Positions 56,796-64,000 of a stretch of DNA of 64,000 bases are shown here, piece after piece. Under the pieces are notes generated by a model, which was not told the origin of the DNA, did no database searches, and saw nothing but the letters and a program-made list of their open reading frames with translations. The position numbers and the translations under genes were made by a program. The stretch spans positions 248,001 through 312,000 of the forward strand of contig CALMXZ010000010.1 in the NCBI GenBank assembly GCA_937873495.1. The letters run 5' to 3'. Origin of the DNA: an uncultured Trueperaceae bacterium (GTDB lineage Bacteria; Deinococcota; Deinococci; Deinococcales; Trueperaceae). Positions within the stretch are counted from its first letter, which is position 1. The number at the start of each line of letters is the position of its first letter.

Positions 56796-59579
56796 CTACC
56801 TAGCCAGCACGGCTCGCGTCTCCGCCCTCGGTTCCGTACCGAGCTCCCTGCGGAGGTCGGCCTCGAAGCGCCGGTAGCGCTGCTCGGCCTCGCCCGCGCG
56901 GCCGGCGGCCACCAGCCGTCCGAGGAGCGCTTGCACCGCCCCTTCGTCGAGTGGGTCGATCTCGAGTGCGCGGCGCAGGTAGTGGACGGCCCGGTCGGCG
57001 TGAGCCGTGGCAGCGCGCTCCACCAGCAGGTCGACCATCGCCCGCTCGAGACGGGTCCTGGCGTCGACGACGGCGGGGACGTCGACGAGCGGGGCGAACG
57101 GGCCGCGGTACAGGGTCAGCGCGGCGTCCGCGTCGCGGGCACGCAGCGCCTGCTCCAGCCGCCACACGTCGGCGCCCGTGTGCTCCAGAGCGTCTTCCGG
57201 CAGGTAGCGGCGCGTGCCCCACGGCTCCAGGACGCGGCGCAGGAGGCTGTACTGCACCGAGAGGTTGTTCCGCACCTTGGTCCGGTCCGACTCTGGCCAC
57301 AGCGTGGCCCCGATCTCGCGGCGACCGACGCGCAGGAGCAGCATGGCGAGCACGTCCCGCGGTCGTCCGACGACCTCCACCGCCTCGCCGAGCACCGTCA
57401 CCACCGTGCGGCCGAGGTACTCGACCTCGAGCGGCGGCACCTCGTCCGCCCGCGCCTCCGCGGCCTGGCGCCAGCCCGATCGCAGCACGTCGGCCAGAGG
57501 GTACGGGCGCGCCAGTTCGGGGCGGTGGCGCGGGAGCGACCCGAGCGGCAGCAGCGCCGGCAGGATGGCGGCACCGCTCATTGTGAGGCCGATCAGGTGG
57601 TCCAGCTCGGCTTCGTCGCGCGTCACCCGGTACCGAGCCGCGCTCCATTCGAGCCGGAACTCGCGCTCGTCCTCCTCGGGTCGCACGCCCTCCAGGAGCT
57701 CCTCGGCCGCCGCTGGCTCCCCGGCGTCAAGCAGCGCGAGCGCCAAGGCCACCGTCCCGAAGGGGCCGAGTGGCCGCAGGCTCTGCTCCGCCTCGACGAC
57801 CCGCGCCATGCCCGCCGCATGCCTGAGGGCGGTCAGGTAGCGCCAGGTCACGGCGTCGGCCATGCCCGGGTCGCCACAGCCGCCGGCGGCAGTTGCCAGC
57901 TCCCGCAAGCGCGCCAGGTCCCCCTCCAGCGCCGCCGACATGGCTTCGACGTCCAGGAGGAAGAGCGGCCTGGAAGCGCCGAAGCGGCGCGCCTCGGCCA
58001 GGTAGGCGCGGGCGCGTTCGGTCCGGCCCAGGTACAAGGAGAGGTGCGCCAGGTCGCGGCATACCCCGACCACATGATCGGGGTAATGCGCCCGGCAGAG
58101 TTCCAGGCAGCTTTCCTGAAGCCGGATGCGGCCCTCCAGGTCGCCCTCCAGGTTCCAGGAGAGGATGGCGAGGTTGATGAGCGGCCCGAAGCGCAGGGGG
58201 TTGTCGGGCGGAAGCTCGCGGAGGGCGCGCTCGACGAGGCGCTTGGCCGCGGCTGGATCGCCTGTGCGGAAGTCGAGGACGGAGGCCGTGCTGAAGAAGA
58301 GCCCGCGCCGCTCCGCCGACGCGCTCGCCGCCAGGTCGGTGCTCGCCTCCAGAAGCTCCCTTGCCTTGGCGTGGTGAGCGGGTTCGCCGGCCAGCAAGTA
58401 GATGGCGTCGCCCAACGCCTGCAGGCGCAGGTCGGCGGGCAGGGCGGTCTCAGCGGCGAGCGCCTCGAGCATGTAGCCGCCTTCGCTCGCGCGCCCCACG
58501 GCGGCGAGGGCGTTGCCGACGAGCATCCGCCTGCGGGCGCGCGCCACGCCTCCCTCCGCGTCGCCGATGAGCCCGTACCATCTGAGCACGGCCCGCGGGT
58601 CCTCGCGCGCCAGCGGCGCGTCCGCCTCGTCGATCACCCGCGCCAACTCGGTCGGGTCGCCGAGGCGCTCGTAGGCGAGCGCCAATTGCATGGCGCTCAG
58701 CCTGCCGCGGCACCTGGCGACGACCTCGAGCGCCTCGGTGCGGCGGGCGCTCAGGCACGCAGTGGTCAGCATGCGGATGGGCTGCACGCCGCGCGGGTCG
58801 GCCGAAGCCAGCCCGCTGGCGAGCAGCTCAGCGCCCCCCACGCCGAGCAGGCCCTCGCCGGCGTCGGGCACGGCGGCCAGCAGGAGGAGCGCCTCCCACG
58901 CGCTCCGCTCGAGCGCGTTCTCCGCGGCGGCGGTCATCAGGGCCGCGTCCGGCCCGGCGCCGCTGCTCGCCGAGTTGGCCAGGAGCAGGGGCCAGCCGCC
59001 GTAGCGCTCGAGGGCAGCGGCCGCGGGCGCCGCGGCGCCGCCGAACAGCACCGTGGCCTCGACCGCGTCGAAGGCCAAGTCCGTCGCGTCCAGCGTCAGC
59101 AGGCGACCCTCGGCACCCAACCGGGCGAACTGGGGCGGAACGAACCGGCCGCGCGACGCCAGGAGCACCGCGCCGCGCGGCTCCTTGAGGACGCGTTCGA
59201 GTACCGGGTCGCGCTCGTCCGCGGCGCCAAGGTCGTCGAGGAAGAGGACGGTTCCGGTCTCCCGGTGGGCACCTCCGGTCTCCCAGAGTGAGTCTCTGGT
59301 CTCCCAGAGCGCGTCGCACAGCGCGGCGGGGGCGGTGCGGCCGGGGAGGCCGAGCGCGGCCGCTAGCGCCGAGCCCAACCCGCGACCGTCCACGGCTACG
59401 TCCAGGGCGCGCCAACCGTCGGCCGCCATGCGCCGCAAGTGCGCTCGCGCGAGCCACGTCTTGCCGAAACCGTAAGGAGCGCGTAGGTGCACGACGAAGC
59501 CGGGTGCGTCGGGCAGGCGGGACAGCAACCGTATGCGCTCGACTTCGGGGGGAGCTGCGCTCGCGGGAGCACGGTTCAT
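56796..59579 (-). CDS. SARP/BTAD-type ATPase regulator, C-terminal DNA-binding form
   Basis: A 927-residue regulator of MalT-like design. Walker A is APYGFGKT (residues 34-41) and Walker B TVLFLDDLG near residue 110. A central part of about 500 residues is TPR-like (PLINLAILSWNLEGDLEGRI). The C-terminus holds an OmpR/SARP winged helix (RPRDVLAMLLLRVGRREI, then VRNNLSVQYSLLRRVLEP, about 730-790) and a BTAD domain (LTLYRGPFAPLVDVPAV). The domain order is the reverse of the regulator at 50824. A short repeat, LWETRDSLWETGGAHRETG, lies between the ATPase motifs. The target is unknown. Confidence 0.85.
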   Translation of the reverse strand: MNRAPASAAPPEVERIRLLSRLPDAPGFVVHLRAPYGFGKTWLARAHLRRMAADGWRALDVAVDGRGLGSALAAALGLPGRTAPAALCDALWETRDSLWETGGAHRETGTVLFLDDLGAADERDPVLERVLKEPRGAVLLASRGRFVPPQFARLGAEGRLLTLDATDLAFDAVEATVLFGGAAAPAAAALERYGGWPLLLANSASSGAGPDAALMTAAAENALERSAWEALLLLAAVPDAGEGLLGVGGAELLASGLASADPRGVQPIRMLTTACLSARRTEALEVVARCRGRLSAMQLALAYERLGDPTELARVIDEADAPLAREDPRAVLRWYGLIGDAEGGVARARRRMLVGNALAAVGRASEGGYMLEALAAETALPADLRLQALGDAIYLLAGEPAHHAKARELLEASTDLAASASAERRGLFFSTASVLDFRTGDPAAAKRLVERALRELPPDNPLRFGPLINLAILSWNLEGDLEGRIRLQESCLELCRAHYPDHVVGVCRDLAHLSLYLGRTERARAYLAEARRFGASRPLFLLDVEAMSAALEGDLARLRELATAAGGCGDPGMADAVTWRYLTALRHAAGMARVVEAEQSLRPLGPFGTVALALALLDAGEPAAAEELLEGVRPEEDEREFRLEWSAARYRVTRDEAELDHLIGLTMSGAAILPALLPLGSLPRHRPELARPYPLADVLRSGWRQAAEARADEVPPLEVEYLGRTVVTVLGEAVEVVGRPRDVLAMLLLRVGRREIGATLWPESDRTKVRNNLSVQYSLLRRVLEPWGTRRYLPEDALEHTGADVWRLEQALRARDADAALTLYRGPFAPLVDVPAVVDARTRLERAMVDLLVERAATAHADRAVHYLRRALEIDPLDEGAVQALLGRLVAAGRAGEAEQRYRRFEADLRRELGTEPRAETRAVLAR

Positions 59580-59683
59580 CGTGTGACCTCGATGGTAGCA
59601 CCGGCCCTACCGTGCCCCACCGCAGCTGCGTGCTAACGTCCGACCTTGGCCGCGCCAGGGAACGGCGGCGGTCCCGGACGAGA

Positions 59684-59713
59684 GCGACGTACCCGGTCAG
59701 GACAAGACGTCGC
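59684..59713 (+). promoter_or_regulatory. Leader hairpin before the SMR exporter gene
   Basis: GCGACGT (59684-59690) pairs with ACGTCGC (59707-59713) around a 16-base loop, ending four bases before the GGAGG ribosome site. A second complementarity (GGG/CCC near 59658-59675) lies upstream. It could control translation. It does not match a known guanidine riboswitch well. Confidence 0.3.
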
Positions 59714-59726
59714 CATGGAGGCGCTC

Positions 59727-60041
59727 ATGGCATGGGTCGTTCTTATCGTCTCGGGGGTCTTCGAAGCCGTGTGGGCGACGGCGCTCGGGCGCTCGGCCGG
59801 TCTCACGAAGCTCTGGCCGACCGTCGTGTTCTTCGCCGCGCTCGCCGTGAGCATGGGCGGCCTCACCTACGCCATGAAGACGTTGCCGACGGGCACGTCT
59901 TATGCGGTGTGGGTGGGGGTCGGTGCCAGCCTGGCCGTCGTCTACGGCATGGTGACGGGCGGCGAGCCGTTCTCGTTACTGCGAGCCGCGTTGATCGCCG
60001 GGCTGGTGGGTTGCATCGTCGGGCTCAAGCTCGTGGCGTGA
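59727..60041 (+). CDS. sugE: SMR-family exporter, SugE/Gdx type
   Basis: A 104-residue protein with four membrane helices, the standard SMR length. VSGVFEAVWATALGRSAGLT holds the essential Glu followed by a Trp as in SugE/Gdx proteins, and MKTLPTGTSYAVWVGVGAS matches the Gdx subtype better than EmrE. Gdx proteins export guanidinium with proton exchange; other SMRs export quaternary amines. I start at 59727 (GGAGG at 59717); upstream in-frame starts at 59646 and 59715 are not supported by homologue length. Confidence 0.85.
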   Translation: MAWVVLIVSGVFEAVWATALGRSAGLTKLWPTVVFFAALAVSMGGLTYAMKTLPTGTSYAVWVGVGASLAVVYGMVTGGEPFSLLRAALIAGLVGCIVGLKLVA

Positions 60042-60097
60042 GCGCGATCAAGGCGCGCTGAGCGGCCCCGAGCCCACCCGGCCCTCCCGCCGCCCGC

Positions 60098-60625
60098 TCA
60101 GAAGAGCATGCCCGCCGCTCGGCCGCCGAAGAAGGTGCGTTCGTGCTGCAGCAGCCACCGCTTCCGTTCGAGCCCCGCCGCGTAGCCGCCGAGGCCGCCG
60201 TTCGTGTTGACGACCCGGTGGCACGGCACGACCACGGCCATGCGGTTGGCGCCGTTGGCTTGCGCAACTGCCCTGAACGACTTCGGGTTGCCGACGGCGT
60301 GCGCGAGCTGCAGGTACGTGATCGTCGCGCCCGCCGGGATCTTGAGCAACTCCAGCCAGGCGCTGCGTTGGAAGGCGGTCCCGCGCAGCTCCACCGGGGT
60401 CTGGAACTCGTGGAGTTCGCCCGCGAAGTACTCGCTCAACTCCCGCTCGAGGCGGGCGAGCGGCTCGTTCGCGCCCTCGACGATGGCGGCGCCACGCGCG
60501 AGGTCATCCAGCTCCCGCGCCAGTTCGGGGCGCTCCTCGAACTCGAGGAGCACGAGCGCTGCCTCGGTGGCCACGCCGAGCATCGGGCCGAGTGGCGTGG
60601 CGAAGCGCGCCGAGGCGAGCGTCAT
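60098..60625 (-). CDS. ogt: Methylated-DNA-protein-cysteine methyltransferase
   Basis: A 175-residue one-domain suicide repair enzyme. The helix-turn-helix AFQRSAWLELLKIPAGATIT, the active site MAVVVPCHRVVNTNGGLGGY with the acceptor Cys, and GLERKRWLLQHE are all present. No Ada-type regulatory domain is attached. It removes alkyl groups from O6-guanine. The ATG overlaps the stop of the monooxygenase gene (ATGA at 60622-60625); a long open frame upstream, to 61285, is antisense noise of that gene. Confidence 0.93.
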   Translation of the reverse strand: MTLASARFATPLGPMLGVATEAALVLLEFEERPELARELDDLARGAAIVEGANEPLARLERELSEYFAGELHEFQTPVELRGTAFQRSAWLELLKIPAGATITYLQLAHAVGNPKSFRAVAQANGANRMAVVVPCHRVVNTNGGLGGYAAGLERKRWLLQHERTFFGGRAAGMLF

Positions 60626-61647
60626 CGCCAGCCCAACTCCGGCGCGACGTACTTGAGGATGGCCTCGATGACGTGGGCGTTGTACTCCACCCCGAGCTGG
60701 TTGGGCACGGTGAGGAGCAACGTGTCGGCTTCCGCGATCGCCTCGTCCTCCGCGAGCTGCTTCACCAGCACGCCCGGCTCCGCGGCGTAGCTGCGGCCGA
60801 AGACGGCCCGCGTCTGCTCGTCGATGTAGCCGATCTGGTCGTGCTCCTCGCCGTCGCGGCCGAAGTAGGCGCGGTCGCGGTCGTTCACGATGGCGAAGAT
60901 GCTGCGGCTCACGGACACGCGCGGCTCCCTGGCGTGCCCCGCCGCCCGCCACGCCTCCCGGTAAGCGCGGATCTGCTCGGCCTGCTGCACGTGGAACGGC
61001 TTGCCGCTCTCGTCGAACTTCAGGGTGGAGCTCTGTAGGTTCATCCCAAGCTCGGCCGCCCAGACGGCCGTGCCGTTCGTGGCGGAGCCCCACCAGATCC
61101 GGTCGCGCAGACCCTCGGAGTGCGGTTCGAGGCGGAGCAGGCCCGGCGGGTTCGGGAACATCGGGCGCGGGTTGGGTCGCGCGAAGCCCTCGCCCTTCAG
61201 CAGCTCGAAGAACACGGTGGCGTGCCGCCGCGCCATCTCGGCGTCGGTCTCGCCCTCCTCCGGCGCGAAGCCGAAGTGGCGCCAACCGTCTATCACCTGC
61301 TCGGGCGAGCCGCGGCTGATGCCGAGCTGCAGGCGGCCGCCCGCGATCAGGTCGGCGGCGCCGGCGTCCTCGGCCATGTAGAAGGGGTTCTCGTAGCGCA
61401 TGTCGATGACCGCGGTGCCGATCTCGATGCGCTTCGTGCGCGCCCCGACGGCGGCCAGGAGCGGGAAGGGCGAGCCGAGCTGGCGCGCGAAGTGATGTAC
61501 GCGGAAGTATGCCCCGTCGGCCCCGAGCTCCTCGGCCGCGACCGCCAGATCGATCGATTGGAGCAGCGTGTCGCTTGCCGTGCGCGTCTGCGAGTACGGT
61601 GTGACGCCCCAGTGGCCGAACGAGAGGAAACCGATGCGTTTGGTCAT
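60622..61647 (-). CDS. LLM-class flavin-dependent oxidoreductase
   Basis: A 341-residue TIM-barrel protein of the luciferase-like monooxygenase family. Marks are DLAVAAEELGADGAYFRVHH, AVGARTKRIEIGTAVIDMRY (given here as family strands 3-4), EDAGAADLIAGGRLQLGISR and IWWGSATNGTAVWAAELGMN. The family uses reduced FMN or F420. I start at 61647, where the barrel begins (KRIGFLSFGHWG); the frame is open to 61782. It is coupled to the ogt gene. Confidence 0.9.
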   Translation of the reverse strand: MTKRIGFLSFGHWGVTPYSQTRTASDTLLQSIDLAVAAEELGADGAYFRVHHFARQLGSPFPLLAAVGARTKRIEIGTAVIDMRYENPFYMAEDAGAADLIAGGRLQLGISRGSPEQVIDGWRHFGFAPEEGETDAEMARRHATVFFELLKGEGFARPNPRPMFPNPPGLLRLEPHSEGLRDRIWWGSATNGTAVWAAELGMNLQSSTLKFDESGKPFHVQQAEQIRAYREAWRAAGHAREPRVSVSRSIFAIVNDRDRAYFGRDGEEHDQIGYIDEQTRAVFGRSYAAEPGVLVKQLAEDEAIAEADTLLLTVPNQLGVEYNAHVIEAILKYVAPELGWR

Positions 61648-61768
61648 CGAATGTGAGTGTGGCACGCTCCTGTCGGTGGAGTATGTCGCGCGTCGACCGC
61701 CCCCGCGGCGTGATAGCTTCGCCTGAGATGAGATACCCGACGCAGCCGAGCGGCAGGAGGTCACGACG

Positions 61769-61939
61769 ATGAACCGGTTCATGAGCGCGTTGTTGCTCGT
61801 CGCCCTAACCGTCGCGGGGGCCTACCTCTTCACTCGCGCGTTGGCCGGGGCCGGGCCTCTCGCGTACTTCTTCTCCGCCGTCTCGTTCGGGATGGCCATC
61901 GCGCTCGTGCAAGGACTGATGCGTGGGGGGCGCGGCTGA
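61769..61939 (+). CDS. Small two-helix membrane protein, 56 residues
   Basis: An ATG at 61769 with CAGGAGG eight bases upstream opens a frame of 56 residues. It has two hydrophobic segments (MSALLLVALTVAGAYLF and LAYFFSAVSFGMAIALVQGL) and a basic Gly-rich end (MRGGRG). I recognise no family. It lies 14 bases before the likely start of the GH31 gene and may be translated from the same mRNA. Confidence 0.6.
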   Translation: MNRFMSALLLVALTVAGAYLFTRALAGAGPLAYFFSAVSFGMAIALVQGLMRGGRG

Positions 61940-61953
61940 GGACACCATCCGAC

Positions 61954-64000
61954 TTGACGCGCGCCTTCCCGTTCGCCGCCGGCGCGCGCGCCGCCCGACC
62001 GGGTCGGCTGGCGGTCGCACCCGACCTCCTCGGCGAGCATCCCGTCGGGGCGTTCAAGTTGACCATCGCGTGCCTGGTGGGTGGCGGTCGCCCTGGAGAC
62101 GGCCCCGGGCCGGAGGTCGGCCTCGCCGAGGGCGGCACGGCGGTGCGGGTGGTCGTGGAGGATGGCGAAGGGCGGGCCGTGTTCGCCTCGCCCCCCGGCC
62201 GCGCGTTCGTCGCCGCCGCGCTGGGCGAGTACCGCGCCACCGGTCGCGCCGGTCATCTCCGACCCACCGAGACCGTCACGAAGCGCTACCGCCACCAACA
62301 GCTAACCGGCCTGACTCTCGGTGAGCGCTTCGGACGCCAGTGCCTGACGTTGACCGGGCGGTTGGTCCCCGACCTCCCCGCCTGGGACGCGCTCAGGTGC
62401 GGCAAGCCCCCGGCCGACGCCGTGGCGTTCGCCGTACGCCTCGTGGATGTCGACGGCGCCCGCCTTGGGCTGGAAGTCGAGCTGGCCGGCCCACCGACGC
62501 CGTCGAGTGCCGTGACGGGCTCCGGCCGACCTGCCGGCGGCGATGCGGCCGCGGCGTCGGGCGAGCAGCAAGGTAACGCCCTCTTCACCGACCTCTTCTG
62601 GGCACAGGATCCGACCGCGCGCGTCTTCGGCTTCGGCGCGCAGTTCACGTACCTGGACATGCGGGGCAGGGCCGTGCCCATCCTCACCGCCGAGCAGGGC
62701 GTCGGGCGCGGGGCCCAGCCGCTCACGCGCTACACGGAAGCGTTCGGTGGCGCCGGCGGCGACTGGTGGAGCACGTACGCGCCGGTGCCTGGCTTCGTTA
62801 CCACCGGGCTGCGCGGCCTGATGCTGCGCGACACGGCCCCCGCGCTCTTCGACCTGCGACGGCCAGGGACGGGCAGCGCGAGGGTGTACGCCCAGGGGCT
62901 GAGCGCCCTGCTCTACGCGGCGGCAGCTCCGAGCGAGCTCCTCGAGCTGCACACGCGCGAGACGGGCCGCATGCCCCCGTTGCCGGACTGGGCGCACGCT
63001 GGGGCCGTGGTCGGCATGCAGGGCGGCGCCGAGAAGGTCGAGCGCGTCGTCGCGGAGCTGGAGGCGGCCGGGGCCCCGCTGGCCGCCGTGTGGCTCCAGG
63101 ACTGGGTCGGCAACCGCAAGGTGCCATTCGGAACGCGCCTGTGGTGGGACTGGCAGCGCGACGCTGAGCGCTACCCCGACTGGCACGGCATGCGCGAACG
63201 ACTGGCCGCGAGGGGCGTGCGCGTGCTCGTCTACGTGAACCCGTTCCTGGCCCCCATGCACGAGCGCCCCGGTGGGCGGCCCGCGCTCTTCGAGGTCGCG
63301 GACGCCGCCGGCTACTTCGTGAAGCGGGCGGACGGCGGCACGTACCTGACCGACCAGGGCGACTTCGTCGCCGGCCTCGTCGACCTCTCCGACCCCGAGG
63401 CGCGCGCGTGGTACCTGGAGACGCTCACGGCCAACCTGCTCGAGAGCGGCGCCTCCGGCTGGATGGCGGACTTCGGCGAGGGCCTGCCGCTCGACGCCGT
63501 CATGTCCAACGGCACCGCCCTGGAGTGGCACAACCGCTACCCGGAAGAATGGGCGGCCTTCAACGCCGAGCTGCGCTCGCGTCTCGCGCTCGCGAGCGGC
63601 CGGGAGGCGCGCGACTACGTGACCTTCTTCCGCTCGGGCTTCACCCGCAGCCCCGGTCGGGCCGGGCTCTTCTGGCTGGGCGACCAGTGCGTGACGTGGG
63701 ACCGCTTCGACGGCCTCGCGAGCGCCCTAACGGGCCTCCTGGCGGGCGGGTTCTCCGGGTTCGCCCTGAACCACGGCGACGTCGGTGGCTACACTTCCAC
63801 GCTGCCGCCCCTGCCGCGCACGGTGCGCAGCCCGGAACTGCTCGCCCGCTGGGGCGAGCTGATGGCCTTCACCGTGATGCTGCGCACGCACGAGGGGAAC
63901 CGCCCCCAGCACAACGTCCAGGTCTACTCCGACGACGGCACGCGCGCTTCCTTCGCCCGCGCGGCGGGCCTGCACGCGAGCTGGCGCGAACTGCGCGCCA
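61954..64000 (+). CDS. yihQ: GH31 enzyme, sulfoquinovosidase (YihQ) type, 3' truncated by window edge
   Basis: At least 682 residues are in the window. The N-terminal beta-sandwich has FGFGAQFTYLDMRGRAVPIL and LTAEQGVGRGAQ. The TIM barrel shows GMQGGAEKV, VWLQDWVGNRKVPFGTRLWW, the nucleophile Asp in GWMADFGEGLP, the acid/base Asp in WLGDQCVTW, and HGDVGGYTS. The five residues known to define sulfoquinovosidases (QQRWY in E. coli YihQ) are all here at matching spacing. The start is uncertain: no ATG is in frame, and TTG at 61954 is my best choice. It should release sulfoquinovose from plant sulfolipid glycosides. Confidence 0.88.
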   Translation, partial: MTRAFPFAAGARAARPGRLAVAPDLLGEHPVGAFKLTIACLVGGGRPGDGPGPEVGLAEGGTAVRVVVEDGEGRAVFASPPGRAFVAAALGEYRATGRAGHLRPTETVTKRYRHQQLTGLTLGERFGRQCLTLTGRLVPDLPAWDALRCGKPPADAVAFAVRLVDVDGARLGLEVELAGPPTPSSAVTGSGRPAGGDAAAASGEQQGNALFTDLFWAQDPTARVFGFGAQFTYLDMRGRAVPILTAEQGVGRGAQPLTRYTEAFGGAGGDWWSTYAPVPGFVTTGLRGLMLRDTAPALFDLRRPGTGSARVYAQGLSALLYAAAAPSELLELHTRETGRMPPLPDWAHAGAVVGMQGGAEKVERVVAELEAAGAPLAAVWLQDWVGNRKVPFGTRLWWDWQRDAERYPDWHGMRERLAARGVRVLVYVNPFLAPMHERPGGRPALFEVADAAGYFVKRADGGTYLTDQGDFVAGLVDLSDPEARAWYLETLTANLLESGASGWMADFGEGLPLDAVMSNGTALEWHNRYPEEWAAFNAELRSRLALASGREARDYVTFFRSGFTRSPGRAGLFWLGDQCVTWDRFDGLASALTGLLAGGFSGFALNHGDVGGYTSTLPPLPRTVRSPELLARWGELMAFTVMLRTHEGNRPQHNVQVYSDDGTRASFARAAGLHASWRELRA

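Noticed and set aside
56931..59291. 786-residue plus-strand frame
   Set aside because: It is antisense to the SARP-type regulator, whose Walker and BTAD motifs are clear.
59640..59715. Guanidine-I (ykkC) or guanidine-II riboswitch before the exporter gene
   Set aside because: Only fragments of the consensus are present; the terminal conserved block and the paired ACGR hairpins are lacking.
62302..63531. 409-residue minus-strand frame
   Set aside because: It is antisense to the GH31 enzyme.
1..64000. tRNA, rRNA, insertion sequences, attachment sites or phage modules
   Set aside because: I looked for cloverleaf cores, transposase motifs, terminal inverted repeats and phage genes and found none that I could support. 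The holin-like protein stands alone with a DUF883 gene.

Overview
The window is high-GC bacterial DNA with densely packed genes and no tRNA, rRNA, CRISPR array, insertion sequence or phage module that I can recognise. The best guess for the host is a member of Deinococcota, perhaps a Truepera relative. This is an inference. It rests on at least nine genes whose start codon lies 5 to 8 bases behind a TANNNT -10 hexamer, which is the leaderless-mRNA arrangement known from Deinococcus. Large BTAD/SARP-type ATPase regulators and many secreted lipoproteins fit the same picture.

Region by region: (1) 1-1719 holds the end of a GntR/FCD regulator, a PaiB-like flavin-binding protein and a LysE-type exporter. 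(2) 1799-11160 is a D-amino-acid and peptide module. A DauR/YheO-like regulator is divergent from an operon with a D-glutamate cyclase, a peptide-binding lipoprotein-type receptor, an S9 peptidase and two permeases; RidA, an M20 peptidase and a thioesterase follow. (3) 11249-15479 holds three surface proteins: a CAP-domain lipoprotein, a leucine-rich-repeat lipoprotein and a 770-residue Ig-like lipoprotein. (4) 15609-26395 is a second peptide module. It has an IclR regulator, an operon of M28, M20 and M24 peptidases with a racemase-like protein and a quinone oxidoreductase, and a divergent receptor plus two permeases. (5) 26454-28616 holds a YqjE/YqjD-like membrane pair and a phosphodiesterase-type enzyme. 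(6) 28620-38310 is a third importer embedded in a catabolic cluster: GntR regulator, MaoC-type hydratase, class III CoA-transferase, gamma-glutamyltransferase-like Ntn hydrolase, CitE-type lyase and isoaspartyl peptidase. (7) 38358-44204 holds an OsmC protein, a Ugp-like importer with a glycerophosphodiesterase, and an inositol phosphatase. (8) 44275-46124 holds a membrane protein and a deoxyhypusine-synthase-like protein. (9) 46183-59579 is dominated by a 1476-residue calcium-repeat lipoprotein, another Ig-like lipoprotein and two large SARP/BTAD ATPase regulators of opposite domain order. (10) 59727-64000 holds an SMR exporter, an alkyltransferase, a flavin monooxygenase, a 56-residue membrane protein and the start of a GH31 enzyme that carries the full sulfoquinovosidase signature.

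The main theme is scavenging of peptides and unusual amino acids: three peptide-type importers, each with its own regulator and intracellular peptidases. None of the four ABC importers in the window brings its own ATPase gene. The findings I consider most worth checking are the C5-CoA/gamma-glutamyl cluster, the sulfoquinovosidase signature, and a 15-base TTAA-N7-TTAA motif found only upstream of three lipoprotein genes.
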